Positions 24,556 through 32,428 of a stretch of DNA of 64,000 nt are shown here, one piece after another. The translations under genes and the position numbers were made by a program. The notes under the pieces are model-generated. The model worked only from the letters and a program-made list of their open reading frames with translations, did not search any database and was not told the origin of the DNA. Within the stretch, counting starts at the first letter, position 1. Each line of letters starts with the position of its first letter. The stretch comes from Pseudarthrobacter siccitolerans (lineage in GTDB: Bacteria; Actinomycetota; Actinomycetes; Actinomycetales; Micrococcaceae), in assembly GCF_001046895.1 (NCBI RefSeq), contig NZ_CAQI01000025.1:62001-126000 (forward strand), read 5' to 3'.

Positions 24556-25938
24556 ATGACTAGTCTCGCGACACCTGAAGTTCCAACAGAAGTACCAGTG
24601 GCCCAAAGCGCCGGCCGTAGCTCCCTGGCAGACATCGCCAGGGCGCACGACGTCCGCTTCCTCCTGGCCACGTTCGTGGACATGACGGGCAAGCCCTGCG
24701 CCAAGCTGGTCCCCGTGGAAGCCGCCGATGAACTCGAAAACGGCGCCATGGGTTTCGCCGGCTACGCCGCGGGCCTGATGGGGCAGAAACCCCAGGACTC
24801 CGACCTGATCGCCATTCCCGATCTCGCGTCCTTCACCCCGGTGCCCTTCATCAAGGAGGGCCTGGCCATCATCCACTGCGACCCGCATGTTGACGGCAAG
24901 CCCTGGCCCTACGCCCCGCGCGTGGTCCTGAAAAGCACCCTCGCCCGCCTGGCAGAGAAGGGCATGCAGGCCAAGGTGGGGGCGGAGGTTGAATACTTCC
25001 TGGTGAAAAGGAACGACGACGGGACGCTGAGTACCGCCGACGACAAGGACGATTCGCCCCGCCCCTGCTACGACGCCCGCGGCGTCACCCGCATGTACGA
25101 CCACCTCACCTCCATCTCCGATGCCATGAACAGCCTGGGCTGGGGCAACTACGCCAACGACCACGAGGACGCCGCCGGCCAGTTCGAGCAGAACTTCAAC
25201 TACGCGGACGCCCTCACCACCGCTGACCGGGTGGTCTCCCTCCGCTACATCCTGAACATCCTGGCCGGGCAGCGCGGCATGACCGCCACGTTTATGCCCA
25301 AGCCCTTCACTGACCGCACCGGCACCGGACTGCACTTCCACCTGTCCCTGTGGTCAGGTGCCGAGGCACTGTTCCCCGCCGGGGGAGCGGACGACGGCGG
25401 CCGCGGCCTTGGGCTTTCCGGCCTCGCCTGCTCCTTCATCGCCGGCATCCTGGACCACGCGCCCGCGCTGCAGGCCTTCCTCGCGCCCACAGTGAACTCC
25501 TACAAAAGGACCGGCGCCACCACCAGCTCTTCCGGTGCCACGTGGTCGCCGCGAAAGGCATCCTTCGGCGGCAACGACCGCACCCACATGATCCGGGTGC
25601 CGGACAACAAGCGGATCGAGCTCCGTTCCGGCGACGGTTCGGCCAATCCGTACCTCGCCATCGCCACGGCCATCGCCGCCGGGCTGGACGGCGTGGAGAA
25701 GTCCCTCGACCCGGGCCAGCCGTCCGGGCCGGGGGAGTCCAAACCCGACGCGCATCTCCTGCCGGCCACGCTGCTTCACGCGGTGGAAGCGCTGCGGAAG
25801 GATCCCGTGATCCTGGCCAGCCTCAGCGGTGATCCGGCCATCGGCAGCTACTACGCGGACGCCAAGGAAGAGGAGTTCCTCAGCTGGCACAACCAGGTCA
25901 GCGACTGGGAAATCCGGACCTATTTGACCTCCATCTAA
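24556..25938 (+). CDS. glnT: type III glutamine synthetase homologue / gamma-glutamylmethylamide synthetase-like
   Basis: 460 residues, glutamine-synthetase fold: FLLATFVDMTGKPCAKLVP at the N-terminal domain, KVGAEVEYFLVKR with the metal-site Glu pair, FEQNFNYADALTTADRV, HFHLSLWSG for the Mg-ATP site, RTGATTSSSGATWSPRKASF, and RIELRSGDGSANPYLAIA. It is shorter and differently marked than the main GlnA. GlnT-type enzymes ligate ammonia or an amine to the gamma-carboxyl of glutamate; the closest functional setting is gamma-glutamylmethylamide synthetase, because three glutamate-synthase-like subunits follow at once. Substrate is inferred from neighbours, not from active-site residues. It heads a six-gene run with short gaps. 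Confidence 0.85.
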   Translation: MTSLATPEVPTEVPVAQSAGRSSLADIARAHDVRFLLATFVDMTGKPCAKLVPVEAADELENGAMGFAGYAAGLMGQKPQDSDLIAIPDLASFTPVPFIKEGLAIIHCDPHVDGKPWPYAPRVVLKSTLARLAEKGMQAKVGAEVEYFLVKRNDDGTLSTADDKDDSPRPCYDARGVTRMYDHLTSISDAMNSLGWGNYANDHEDAAGQFEQNFNYADALTTADRVVSLRYILNILAGQRGMTATFMPKPFTDRTGTGLHFHLSLWSGAEALFPAGGADDGGRGLGLSGLACSFIAGILDHAPALQAFLAPTVNSYKRTGATTSSSGATWSPRKASFGGNDRTHMIRVPDNKRIELRSGDGSANPYLAIATAIAAGLDGVEKSLDPGQPSGPGESKPDAHLLPATLLHAVEALRKDPVILASLSGDPAIGSYYADAKEEEFLSWHNQVSDWEIRTYLTSI

Positions 25939-25996
25939 CCTGGCGTCCATCCCGCCGCCCTATCCGACCCACTACCCACCCACGCAAAGGACCACC

Positions 25997-26905
25997 ATGT
26001 GCGGAATCGCCGCGCTGCAGCTGCGCAACCCCTCGCTGCATCCCCAGATGGGCAGCCTGCTGTCCTCGATGCTCTGCCAGATCGTGGACCGCGGACCGGA
26101 CTCCGCCGGCCTCGCCGTCTACAACACCCCCGGCCTGGTGTCCCCCGGGACATCCACACTGAGCCTGCTCGGCAAGGACCAGGGAATGACGACGGCGGCC
26201 ATCACCGCGGGCGTCGCCGCGCTCCTTCCCGCGGATTCAGCTGCAGCCGCCCGCGTGGTGGGCGATACCACCCTGGTGAGTGCCGCCGTCGGGACTGACC
26301 TGCTGGTGAAAGCAGTCAGCGAAACCCTGCCCGCCGCCACCATCATTGGACGCGGCGAGCACGTGGCCGTGATGAAGAGCGTGGGCCACCCCATGGAAAT
26401 CGCCGCCGAGCATGGACTCGAAGCCATGGCCGGAAGCCAGGGCCTGTCCCACACCCGGATGGCCACCGAATCCGCCGTCACCGCAGGCGGCTCCCACCCC
26501 TTCTCGGTCGCCGACGACCTGTGCCTGGTCCACAACGGCTCCTTCTCCAACCACGCCACCGTCCGCCGCGAACTCAAGCGCGAAGGCGTGGTGTTCGATT
26601 CCGAGAACGACACCGAAGTGGGCGCCCGCTACGTCGCCTCCCGGCTGAAGCAGGGCGACACCCTCGAGGAAGCACTGGTGAACCTGGGCAAGGTCCTGGA
26701 CGGCTTCTACACTCTCGTGGTCACCACGGCGGACAGCATGGCCGTGGTCCGCGACCCCATTGCCTGCAAGCCCGCCATCATCGCCGAAACGGACGACTAC
26801 GTGGCCATGGCCTCCGAATACCGCGCCCTGGCCGGCCTCCCCGGCATCAACAACGCCCGCATCTTTGAACCGGAACCCGGAAAGGTCTACACATGGTCAC
26901 TCTGA
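25997..26905 (+). CDS. glxB: class II glutamine amidotransferase subunit (GlxB/MgsA)
   Basis: 302 residues with the N-terminal nucleophile Cys2 in MCGIAALQ, then MLCQIVDRGPDSAGLAVY, LSHTRMATESAVTAGGSHPF, CLVHNGSFSNHATVRREL and ENDTEVGARYVASRL, all standard for the Ntn amidotransferase domain. It corresponds to the isolated amidotransferase part of glutamate synthase, found as MgsA in N-methylglutamate synthase or GlxB in rhizobia. It would release the amine or ammonia from the gamma-glutamyl amide and pass it on. Its end overlaps the next gene by 13 bases (26893-26905). Confidence 0.9.
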   Translation: MCGIAALQLRNPSLHPQMGSLLSSMLCQIVDRGPDSAGLAVYNTPGLVSPGTSTLSLLGKDQGMTTAAITAGVAALLPADSAAAARVVGDTTLVSAAVGTDLLVKAVSETLPAATIIGRGEHVAVMKSVGHPMEIAAEHGLEAMAGSQGLSHTRMATESAVTAGGSHPFSVADDLCLVHNGSFSNHATVRRELKREGVVFDSENDTEVGARYVASRLKQGDTLEEALVNLGKVLDGFYTLVVTTADSMAVVRDPIACKPAIIAETDDYVAMASEYRALAGLPGINNARIFEPEPGKVYTWSL

Positions 26906-27615
26906 CAGCCCCCGAAGCCCCCACCGTTGACGCGCTGACGGAAACCAGAGTTGACCTGGCCGCCAGCACCGTCCGCGAACTCAACCAGGCCATCCACAAC
27001 GCTGAGGATGGACAGGCCTGGACCGTCACCAACCCCGGCGGCAAGCACAGCCTGGCCGTCGGCATCGACGCGGACATCAACGTGACCATCGAAGGCCACG
27101 CCGGCTACTACGCAGCCGGGATGCACCAGAAAGGCCATGTGACCATCAACGGCAATGCCGGTGTGGGACTAGCCGAGAACATCATGTCCGGCCGGGTCCA
27201 CGTCACCGGGGACGCCTCCCAGTCCGCGGCGGCCACCGGCCACGGCGGCCTGGTGGTCATCGACGGCAACGCCGGCGCCCGCTGCGGAATCTCCATGAAG
27301 GGCGTGGACATCGTGGTGGGCGGCAACATCGGCCACATGTCCGCGTTTATGGCGCAGGCCGGCCGGCTGGTGGTCTGCGGCGACGCCGGTGACGCGCTGG
27401 GCGACTCCATCTACGAAGCACGCCTTTACGTCAAGGGCACGGTGGCCTCCCTCGGCGCCGACTGCGTCGAAAAGCCGCTGCGCGAAGAGCACCTAGCCGA
27501 ACTCGCGGAACTGCTGGCCGCCGCCGGACGGACCGACAACCCGGCCGACTTCAAGCGCTACGGCTCAGCCCGGAACCTTTACCACTTCCACGTCGACAAC
27601 TCGACGCAGTACTAG
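26893..27615 (+). CDS. glxC: glutamate synthase C-terminal-domain-like subunit (GlxC/MgsB)
   Basis: 240 residues made of Gly-rich beta-helix turns: GHAGYYAAGMHQKGHVTING, NAGVGLAENIMSGRVHV, GHGGLVVIDGNAGARCGISM and GGNIGHMSAFMAQAGRLVVCG. This is the GXGXG domain that forms the C-terminus of the GltB large subunit; here it is a separate protein. In the three-subunit N-methylglutamate synthase this is the B subunit. No enzyme activity on its own is expected. It overlaps its upstream neighbour and lies eight bases before the FMN subunit, so the complex is made in balance. Confidence 0.9.
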   Translation: MVTLTAPEAPTVDALTETRVDLAASTVRELNQAIHNAEDGQAWTVTNPGGKHSLAVGIDADINVTIEGHAGYYAAGMHQKGHVTINGNAGVGLAENIMSGRVHVTGDASQSAAATGHGGLVVIDGNAGARCGISMKGVDIVVGGNIGHMSAFMAQAGRLVVCGDAGDALGDSIYEARLYVKGTVASLGADCVEKPLREEHLAELAELLAAAGRTDNPADFKRYGSARNLYHFHVDNSTQY

Positions 27616-27623
27616 GAGCTCCC

Positions 27624-29018
27624 ATGACCATCACCTCCGTACCGCTTCCTGCTGAAGCACCTGTGCAGAGCCCTCCCGCACCAAACCCTCCTGCACAGAG
27701 CCTGGCCGGGCTCGGCCTGCGCGAGTCCGCCACGTTCGACCGCGCCACCATCGCCGACATCCAGCGCGCGGCCGCGACCGGCGTCTACGACATCCGAGGC
27801 TGGGGCGCCAAGCGCAAGGTCCCGCACTTTGACGACCTGCTCTTCCTCGGCGCCTCCATGTCCCGCTACCCGCTGGAGGGCTACCGCGAAAAGTGCGATA
27901 CCGACGTCGTCCTCGGCGACCGGCACGCCACCCGCCCGCTCCACCTGCAGACCCCGGTGACCATCGCCGGCATGAGCTTCGGCGCCTTGTCCGCGAACGC
28001 CAAGGAAGCGCTGGGCCGCGGCGCTTCCGAGGTGGGCACCTCCACCACCACGGGCGACGGCGGCATGACGCCTGAGGAGCGCGGCCAGTCCAAGCACCTC
28101 GTGTACCAGTACCTGCCCTCCCGGTACGGCATGAACCCGGACGACCTGCGCAAGGCCGACGCCATCGAAATCGTGCTGGGCCAGGGCGCCAAACCGGGCG
28201 GCGGCGGCATGCTCCTGGGCCAGAAAATCACTGAACGCGTGGCCGGAATGCGCACCCTGCCGGTGGGCATCGATCAGCGCTCCGCCAGCCGCCACCCCGA
28301 CTGGACCGGCCCGGACGATTTGGAAATCAAGATCGGTGAGCTCCGCGAAATCACCGACTGGAAGACCCCCATCTACGTCAAGATCGGCGCCTCCCGCCCG
28401 TACTACGACACCGCACTCGCCGTGAAGTCCGGCGCTGACGTGGTGGTGGTGGACGGCATGCAGGGCGGAACCGCCGCCACGCAGCAGGTGTTCATCGAGA
28501 ACGTGGGCATCCCCACGCTCGCCGCCATCCCGCAGGCCGTCCAGGCCCTGCAGGAGCTCGGGGTCCACCGCAAGGTCCAGCTCATCGTCTCCGGCGGCAT
28601 CCGGACCGGGGCGGATGTGGCCAAGGCCATGGCCCTCGGGGCTGACGCCGTCGCCATCGGCACCGCGGCGCTGATCGCCCTCGGTGACAACGACCCGCGG
28701 TACGCCGCGGAATACTCGGCGCTGGGCTCCGCCGCCGGTTTCTATGACGACTTCCAGGACGGCCGTGACCCGGCAGGAATCACCACGCAGGACCCGGAAC
28801 TGGCCTCCCGGCTGGACCCGGTAGCCGCAGGCAAGCGCCTGGCCAACTACCTCCGCGTCCTCACCATGGAAGCCCAAACCATTGCCCGGGCCTGCGGAAA
28901 GTCGCACCTGCACAACCTCGAACCCGAGGACCTGGTGGCGCTGACCATCGAGGCCTCCGCCATGGCCCGTGTGCCGCTGGCTGGCACCTCGTGGATCCCC
29001 GGCCAGGGAAGCTTCTAA
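27624..29018 (+). CDS. glxD: FMN-binding glutamate synthase-like subunit (GlxD/MgsC)
   Basis: 464 residues, the FMN-barrel domain of glutamate synthase: PVTIAGMSFGALSANAKEAL, GTSTTTGDGGMTPEE, KPGGGGMLLGQKI, PIYVKIGASRPYYDTALAVK, VVVDGMQGGTAATQQVFIE, VQLIVSGGIRTGADVAKAMA and GADAVAIGTAAL. The Cys cluster for [3Fe-4S] seen in full GltB is not obvious. With 2-oxoglutarate it would make glutamate or N-methylglutamate from the amine delivered by the amidotransferase subunit. Its TAA overlaps the ATG of the oxidase gene (TAATG at 29016-29020). Confidence 0.9.
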   Translation: MTITSVPLPAEAPVQSPPAPNPPAQSLAGLGLRESATFDRATIADIQRAAATGVYDIRGWGAKRKVPHFDDLLFLGASMSRYPLEGYREKCDTDVVLGDRHATRPLHLQTPVTIAGMSFGALSANAKEALGRGASEVGTSTTTGDGGMTPEERGQSKHLVYQYLPSRYGMNPDDLRKADAIEIVLGQGAKPGGGGMLLGQKITERVAGMRTLPVGIDQRSASRHPDWTGPDDLEIKIGELREITDWKTPIYVKIGASRPYYDTALAVKSGADVVVVDGMQGGTAATQQVFIENVGIPTLAAIPQAVQALQELGVHRKVQLIVSGGIRTGADVAKAMALGADAVAIGTAALIALGDNDPRYAAEYSALGSAAGFYDDFQDGRDPAGITTQDPELASRLDPVAAGKRLANYLRVLTMEAQTIARACGKSHLHNLEPEDLVALTIEASAMARVPLAGTSWIPGQGSF

Positions 29019-30205
29019 TGCCTGCAGCCCCTTCTGACACGTCAGACTTTGTGGTGGTGGGCGCCGGCCTCGCCGGCGCCGCCACCGCCTGGCAGCTGGC
29101 AGCCCGCGGCCACCAGGTCACGCTCCTCGAACGAAGCATCCCGGCCGCCCACGACGGCAGTTCCCACGGCTCCGCCCGCATCTTCCGCTACGCCTACCCG
29201 GACCCCTTCTATACCCGGGCCGTCCTGGAGTCCAAGGCGCTGTGGGACGGGCTGGCTGCAGCGTCCGGAACCTCCCTGATTACTCCCTTCGGTGCCGTGG
29301 ATTACGGCCCGGAGCGCAATCCCCGGCTGCTGGCCTCGGTGCTCGCTGGGGAAGGGATCGAGCATGAACTCCTGTCCCCGGCCGACGCCCGGAAACGCTG
29401 GCCGCAGATCGCCTTCGATACCGAGGTCCTCTGGCACCCCGGGGCGGGGGTGATCGACGCGGAAGGCGCCGTCAACGCGATGATCAGCCTCGCCGTCGGG
29501 CACGGCGCGCGGCTGCTGACCGGCTGGGAGCTGCAAAGTGTGGAGCGGACGCCCGCCGGTTACCGGCTGCGCTCGTCTTCGGGTGAAACGGTGGACGCCG
29601 GCAACGTGGTGATCAGCGCCGGCGGCTGGCTGCCGGGACTGCTGGGACAGTTGGCCCTTCCCGCCGGTTTTTTGGCCCGGCTGCCGCAGTTCACCGTCCG
29701 GCAGGAGCAGGCGTTCCACTTCAAATACAGGGATCACGACGGCGGTGCTGCTTCAGGCGGCACGGGCCCGGAGGCCACGGCCTGGCCCACGTTCATCCAC
29801 AAGGCAGCCGACATCCAGGCCTACGGCCTTCCCGGCGGACGGGACGCCGGTTTCGCCGGGCAGAAAGTGGCCGAGTACAACGGCGGGAAGCTGATCCCGT
29901 CCGCCGTTGAGCAGACCGGCGAAGTGGACCCGGCCAACCGGCGCCGCGTGGTGGACTACGTCCGCCGCTATCTTCCCGGCCTGGACCCCGAACCGTACGC
30001 CGAAACCACCTGCCTGTTCACCAACACTCCCAACGAAGACTTCGTCATCGACCGCGCGGAGAACCTGACCGTCCTGTCGCCCTGTTCAGGGCACGGCGCC
30101 AAGTTCGCGCCCCTGATCGGGCTGTGGGCCGCGGACCTGGCCACCGGCACAGGGGCCGTTCCCGGCCGGTTCCGGATGGCGTCTCCAACAGCCTTGACCA
30201 CCTAG
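29018..30205 (+). CDS. FAD-dependent N-methyl amino acid oxidase (monomeric sarcosine oxidase-like)
   Basis: 395 residues from the ATG coupled to the previous stop. FAD-binding motif VVVGAGLAGAATAWQLAARG, SHGSARIFRYAYPDPFY as in sarcosine and N-methyltryptophan oxidases, GAVDYGPE, and near the end TTCLFTNTPNEDFVID and SPCSGHGAKFAPLIG. The Cys in TTCLFTNTP is the residue that binds FAD covalently in monomeric sarcosine oxidase. In this operon the natural substrate would be N-methylglutamate (or a like N-methyl amino acid), giving glutamate, formaldehyde and H2O2. It takes the place where other methylamine users have the four-subunit MgdABCD dehydrogenase. Oxidase fold is sure; substrate is inference. 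Confidence 0.88.
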   Translation: MPAAPSDTSDFVVVGAGLAGAATAWQLAARGHQVTLLERSIPAAHDGSSHGSARIFRYAYPDPFYTRAVLESKALWDGLAAASGTSLITPFGAVDYGPERNPRLLASVLAGEGIEHELLSPADARKRWPQIAFDTEVLWHPGAGVIDAEGAVNAMISLAVGHGARLLTGWELQSVERTPAGYRLRSSSGETVDAGNVVISAGGWLPGLLGQLALPAGFLARLPQFTVRQEQAFHFKYRDHDGGAASGGTGPEATAWPTFIHKAADIQAYGLPGGRDAGFAGQKVAEYNGGKLIPSAVEQTGEVDPANRRRVVDYVRRYLPGLDPEPYAETTCLFTNTPNEDFVIDRAENLTVLSPCSGHGAKFAPLIGLWAADLATGTGAVPGRFRMASPTALTT

Positions 30206-30216
30206 AACGGATACCA

Positions 30217-31539
30217 GTGAGCCTTCCACAGACACTACCCACGGCGGAGGCCCTGCCGTCCGCCGGAACCAGCGCATCCACGGTTACCAGCCTGCTGCAG
30301 GACATCGCCACCATCGGCACGGATGCATCGCGGGGCGGTTACTCGCGGCCGGTGTTCTCCAGCGCCGAAACCGACCTGAGGACCTGGTTCATTGAGCAGG
30401 CCGAACGGCGCGGACTCGACGTCTATACCGACCACAACGGCATCATCTGGGCCTGGTGGGACACCTCCGCCGGCACGCGGAAGGATGCTGTGGTGACGGG
30501 CAGCCACCTCGATTCGGTCCCGGGCGGAGGCGCGTACGACGGTCCATTGGGGGTCGCCTCGGCGCTGGTCGCCGTCGACCTCCTGAAGGCCCGCGGGTTC
30601 CGTCCCCGCAGGCCCCTGGCCATCGCCGTCTTCCCGGAGGAGGAGGGCTCCCGGTTCGGCGTGGCCTGCCTGGGCTCCCGGCTCCTGACCGGTGAACTGG
30701 ACCCGGACAAGGCCCGCCGCCTGAAGGACCCGGACGGGAACACCTATGCGGACGTCGCCGCCGCGAACGGGCAGGACCCGCGGCTGATCGGCGCCGATTA
30801 CAAGGCCCTCCAGCAGCTGGGCCTGTTTGTGGAACTGCACGTGGAACAGGGCCGGGGACTGGTCGACCTGAACCAGCCCGTGGCCATCGGCTCCTCCATC
30901 CTGGGCCACGGCCGCTGGAAGCTGAGCATCAGTGGCCAGGGCAACCACGCCGGCACCACCCTGATGGCGGGCCGCAAGGATCCGATGATCGCCGCGGCCA
31001 AGATCATGGTCAGTATCCGCGACACCGCCAGGAAGTACCGGGACGCGCGGGCCACTGTAGGCAGGATCCAGCCGGTTCCGGGCGGAACGAACGTCATCGC
31101 CTCCCGGGTGGACCTCTGGATCGACGTCCGCCACCCGGACGACTCCGTCACCGCGGCCCTGGTCGAGGCCATCCGGCTGAATGCCGAAATCTCCGCCGCG
31201 GAGGAGGACTGCCAAGCCAGTCTCACCACGGAATCGCTCAGCCCCACAGTGCATTTCGACGCCGGCCTCCGGGACCGGCTGAAGGAACTGCTGCCCGCCG
31301 CACCGGTCCTGGACACCGGGGCGGGGCACGACGCCGGCGTGCTGAGTGCACACATCCCCACCGCCATGCTGTTCGTCCGGAACCCCACAGGCATCTCACA
31401 TTCCCCGGACGAACTGGTGGAGGACTGGGACGCGGAGGAAGGCGCTGTGGCACTGGCGGACTCCCTCGTGGGGCTGCTCGGCGAGGCCCGCGCCGTCGGC
31501 CAGGGCCGCCGTCGTCAGTCCCGCTTGAATCCCGCCTGA
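30217..31539 (+). CDS. M20-family amidohydrolase (allantoate/N-carbamoyl-amino-acid hydrolase type)
   Basis: 440 residues starting at a GTG 11 bases after the oxidase. Metal ligands are recognisable in VVTGSHLDSVPGGGAYDGPLG, FPEEEGSRFGVACLGSRLLTG and FVELHVEQGRGLVD, with the dimerisation loop QGNHAGTTLMAGRKDP and the final GAGHDAGVLSAHIPTAMLFV and GISHSPDE. This is the hydantoinase/carbamoylase group (HyuC, AllC). Members split N-carbamoyl amino acids, allantoate or ureidoglycolate and release ammonia. Its role here may be to feed N-methyl amino acids such as sarcosine from N-carbamoylsarcosine (inference). Confidence 0.9.
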   Translation: MSLPQTLPTAEALPSAGTSASTVTSLLQDIATIGTDASRGGYSRPVFSSAETDLRTWFIEQAERRGLDVYTDHNGIIWAWWDTSAGTRKDAVVTGSHLDSVPGGGAYDGPLGVASALVAVDLLKARGFRPRRPLAIAVFPEEEGSRFGVACLGSRLLTGELDPDKARRLKDPDGNTYADVAAANGQDPRLIGADYKALQQLGLFVELHVEQGRGLVDLNQPVAIGSSILGHGRWKLSISGQGNHAGTTLMAGRKDPMIAAAKIMVSIRDTARKYRDARATVGRIQPVPGGTNVIASRVDLWIDVRHPDDSVTAALVEAIRLNAEISAAEEDCQASLTTESLSPTVHFDAGLRDRLKELLPAAPVLDTGAGHDAGVLSAHIPTAMLFVRNPTGISHSPDELVEDWDAEEGAVALADSLVGLLGEARAVGQGRRRQSRLNPA

Positions 31540-31555
31540 ATTCCCGCCGCAGCCC

Positions 31556-32101
31556 TTAGTGCCGGACCCGGTAGTTCATGAGCACGCAGCCTCCGCCGAG
31601 GACGCGTGACTCCTCGAGTTCGAGGGTGGTCCGCCGGGGTTGGGGCGGGAAGAACGGAGCCCCGGACCCCAACAGGACCGGATGCACGTTGAGGCTGATC
31701 TGGTCGATGATTCCCGCTTCGAAGAAAGGAGACGCGAGCTCCGCGCCGCCCATCAGGCAGATGCCCTTGCCCGGCTGCTCCTTGAGCTGCCTGACGAACC
31801 CTACGGCGTCTGCGGGGACCAGCTTCACTCCAGGCGGAGGTTCCGTCAGGGTGCGGGAGAAGATGTACGTGGCCACGTCTGGAATGCCAGTGCCCTCGTT
31901 GCTTGCGGACTCCCCGCCCATGCCCTGGGCTGCGGCGAATTCCCAGGTCTTCCGGCCCATCAGGACGGCATCGACGGTTGACCAGTACTCGGCCATCACC
32001 TCCGCTACGTCATGGCTGAAGTGGAGCCAGTCGATGGCGCCGCCGCTGCCGGCGATGTAGCCATCGAGGCTGCACGCCGCACCGTAGGTCACGGTCCTCA
32101 T
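31556..32101 (-). CDS. dihydrofolate reductase-family protein (RibD C-terminal domain)
   Basis: 181 residues from an ATG preceded by GGAAAGGA. It shows MRTVTYGAACSLDGYIAG, AVLMGRKTWEF, YIFSRTL, GICLMGGAELASPFFEAGII and LNVHPVLLGSGAPFF, the RibD_C/DHFR-like fold that binds NADPH. Members of this stand-alone group are common in Actinobacteria and have mostly unknown substrates; true folate reduction is unlikely. It converges on the M20 gene with only 16 bases between stops. The 327 bases on its upstream side carry the amt control region. Confidence 0.85.
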   Translation of the reverse strand: MRTVTYGAACSLDGYIAGSGGAIDWLHFSHDVAEVMAEYWSTVDAVLMGRKTWEFAAAQGMGGESASNEGTGIPDVATYIFSRTLTEPPPGVKLVPADAVGFVRQLKEQPGKGICLMGGAELASPFFEAGIIDQISLNVHPVLLGSGAPFFPPQPRRTTLELEESRVLGGGCVLMNYRVRH

Positions 32102-32234
32102 CCGTCGTTCCTTTCCCTGCAGTGCCCCCAGAAAAACAGTAGGCGTGGGCCGGCAAGTTTGGCTACAGCGGTCTTCCCCCAGCCGCGCCGGTACCACTGA
32201 TACCCGCCTGACTCCTGCTAGTGCTGGGACTGCT

Positions 32235-32282
32235 GAAACTGGTGTGTGAACGACTGAAACCATCATTTAACACACCGGAAAC
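32235..32282 (+). promoter_or_regulatory. array of GlnR-like half-sites upstream of amt
   Basis: GAAAC (32256-32260), six bases, TTAAC (32267-32271), six bases, GAAAC (32278-32282): this is the alternating arrangement with 11-base period known for the actinobacterial nitrogen regulator GlnR (gTnAC-n6-GAAAC). Upstream, GAAAC (32235-32239) and GTGAA (32246-32250) continue the series, with one spacing one base short. It lies 147 bases before the ammonium transporter start. The rest of 32102-32428 shows no gene. Confidence 0.65.
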
Positions 32283-32428
32283 CTAGCCCAAAATCGCCGC
32301 CATACAGTTGGAGCACGACGGCAATAGCCATCCTCTGCTGAACGCGGTACCTACCCCGCGTCCCTCCCGACGGAGCGGCTCTGACGGCAATTTACCGTTC
32401 TCTCTTCGCATCACGAAAGGGGTTTCCC

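Noticed and set aside
27612..28913. 433-codon minus-strand frame opposite glxD
   Set aside because: Antisense shadow; glxD has all family motifs and fits its operon.
32235..32282. AmtR operator before amt
   Set aside because: The TTTCTATn6GATAGA-type pattern is absent; the GAAAC/TTAAC series fits GlnR better.
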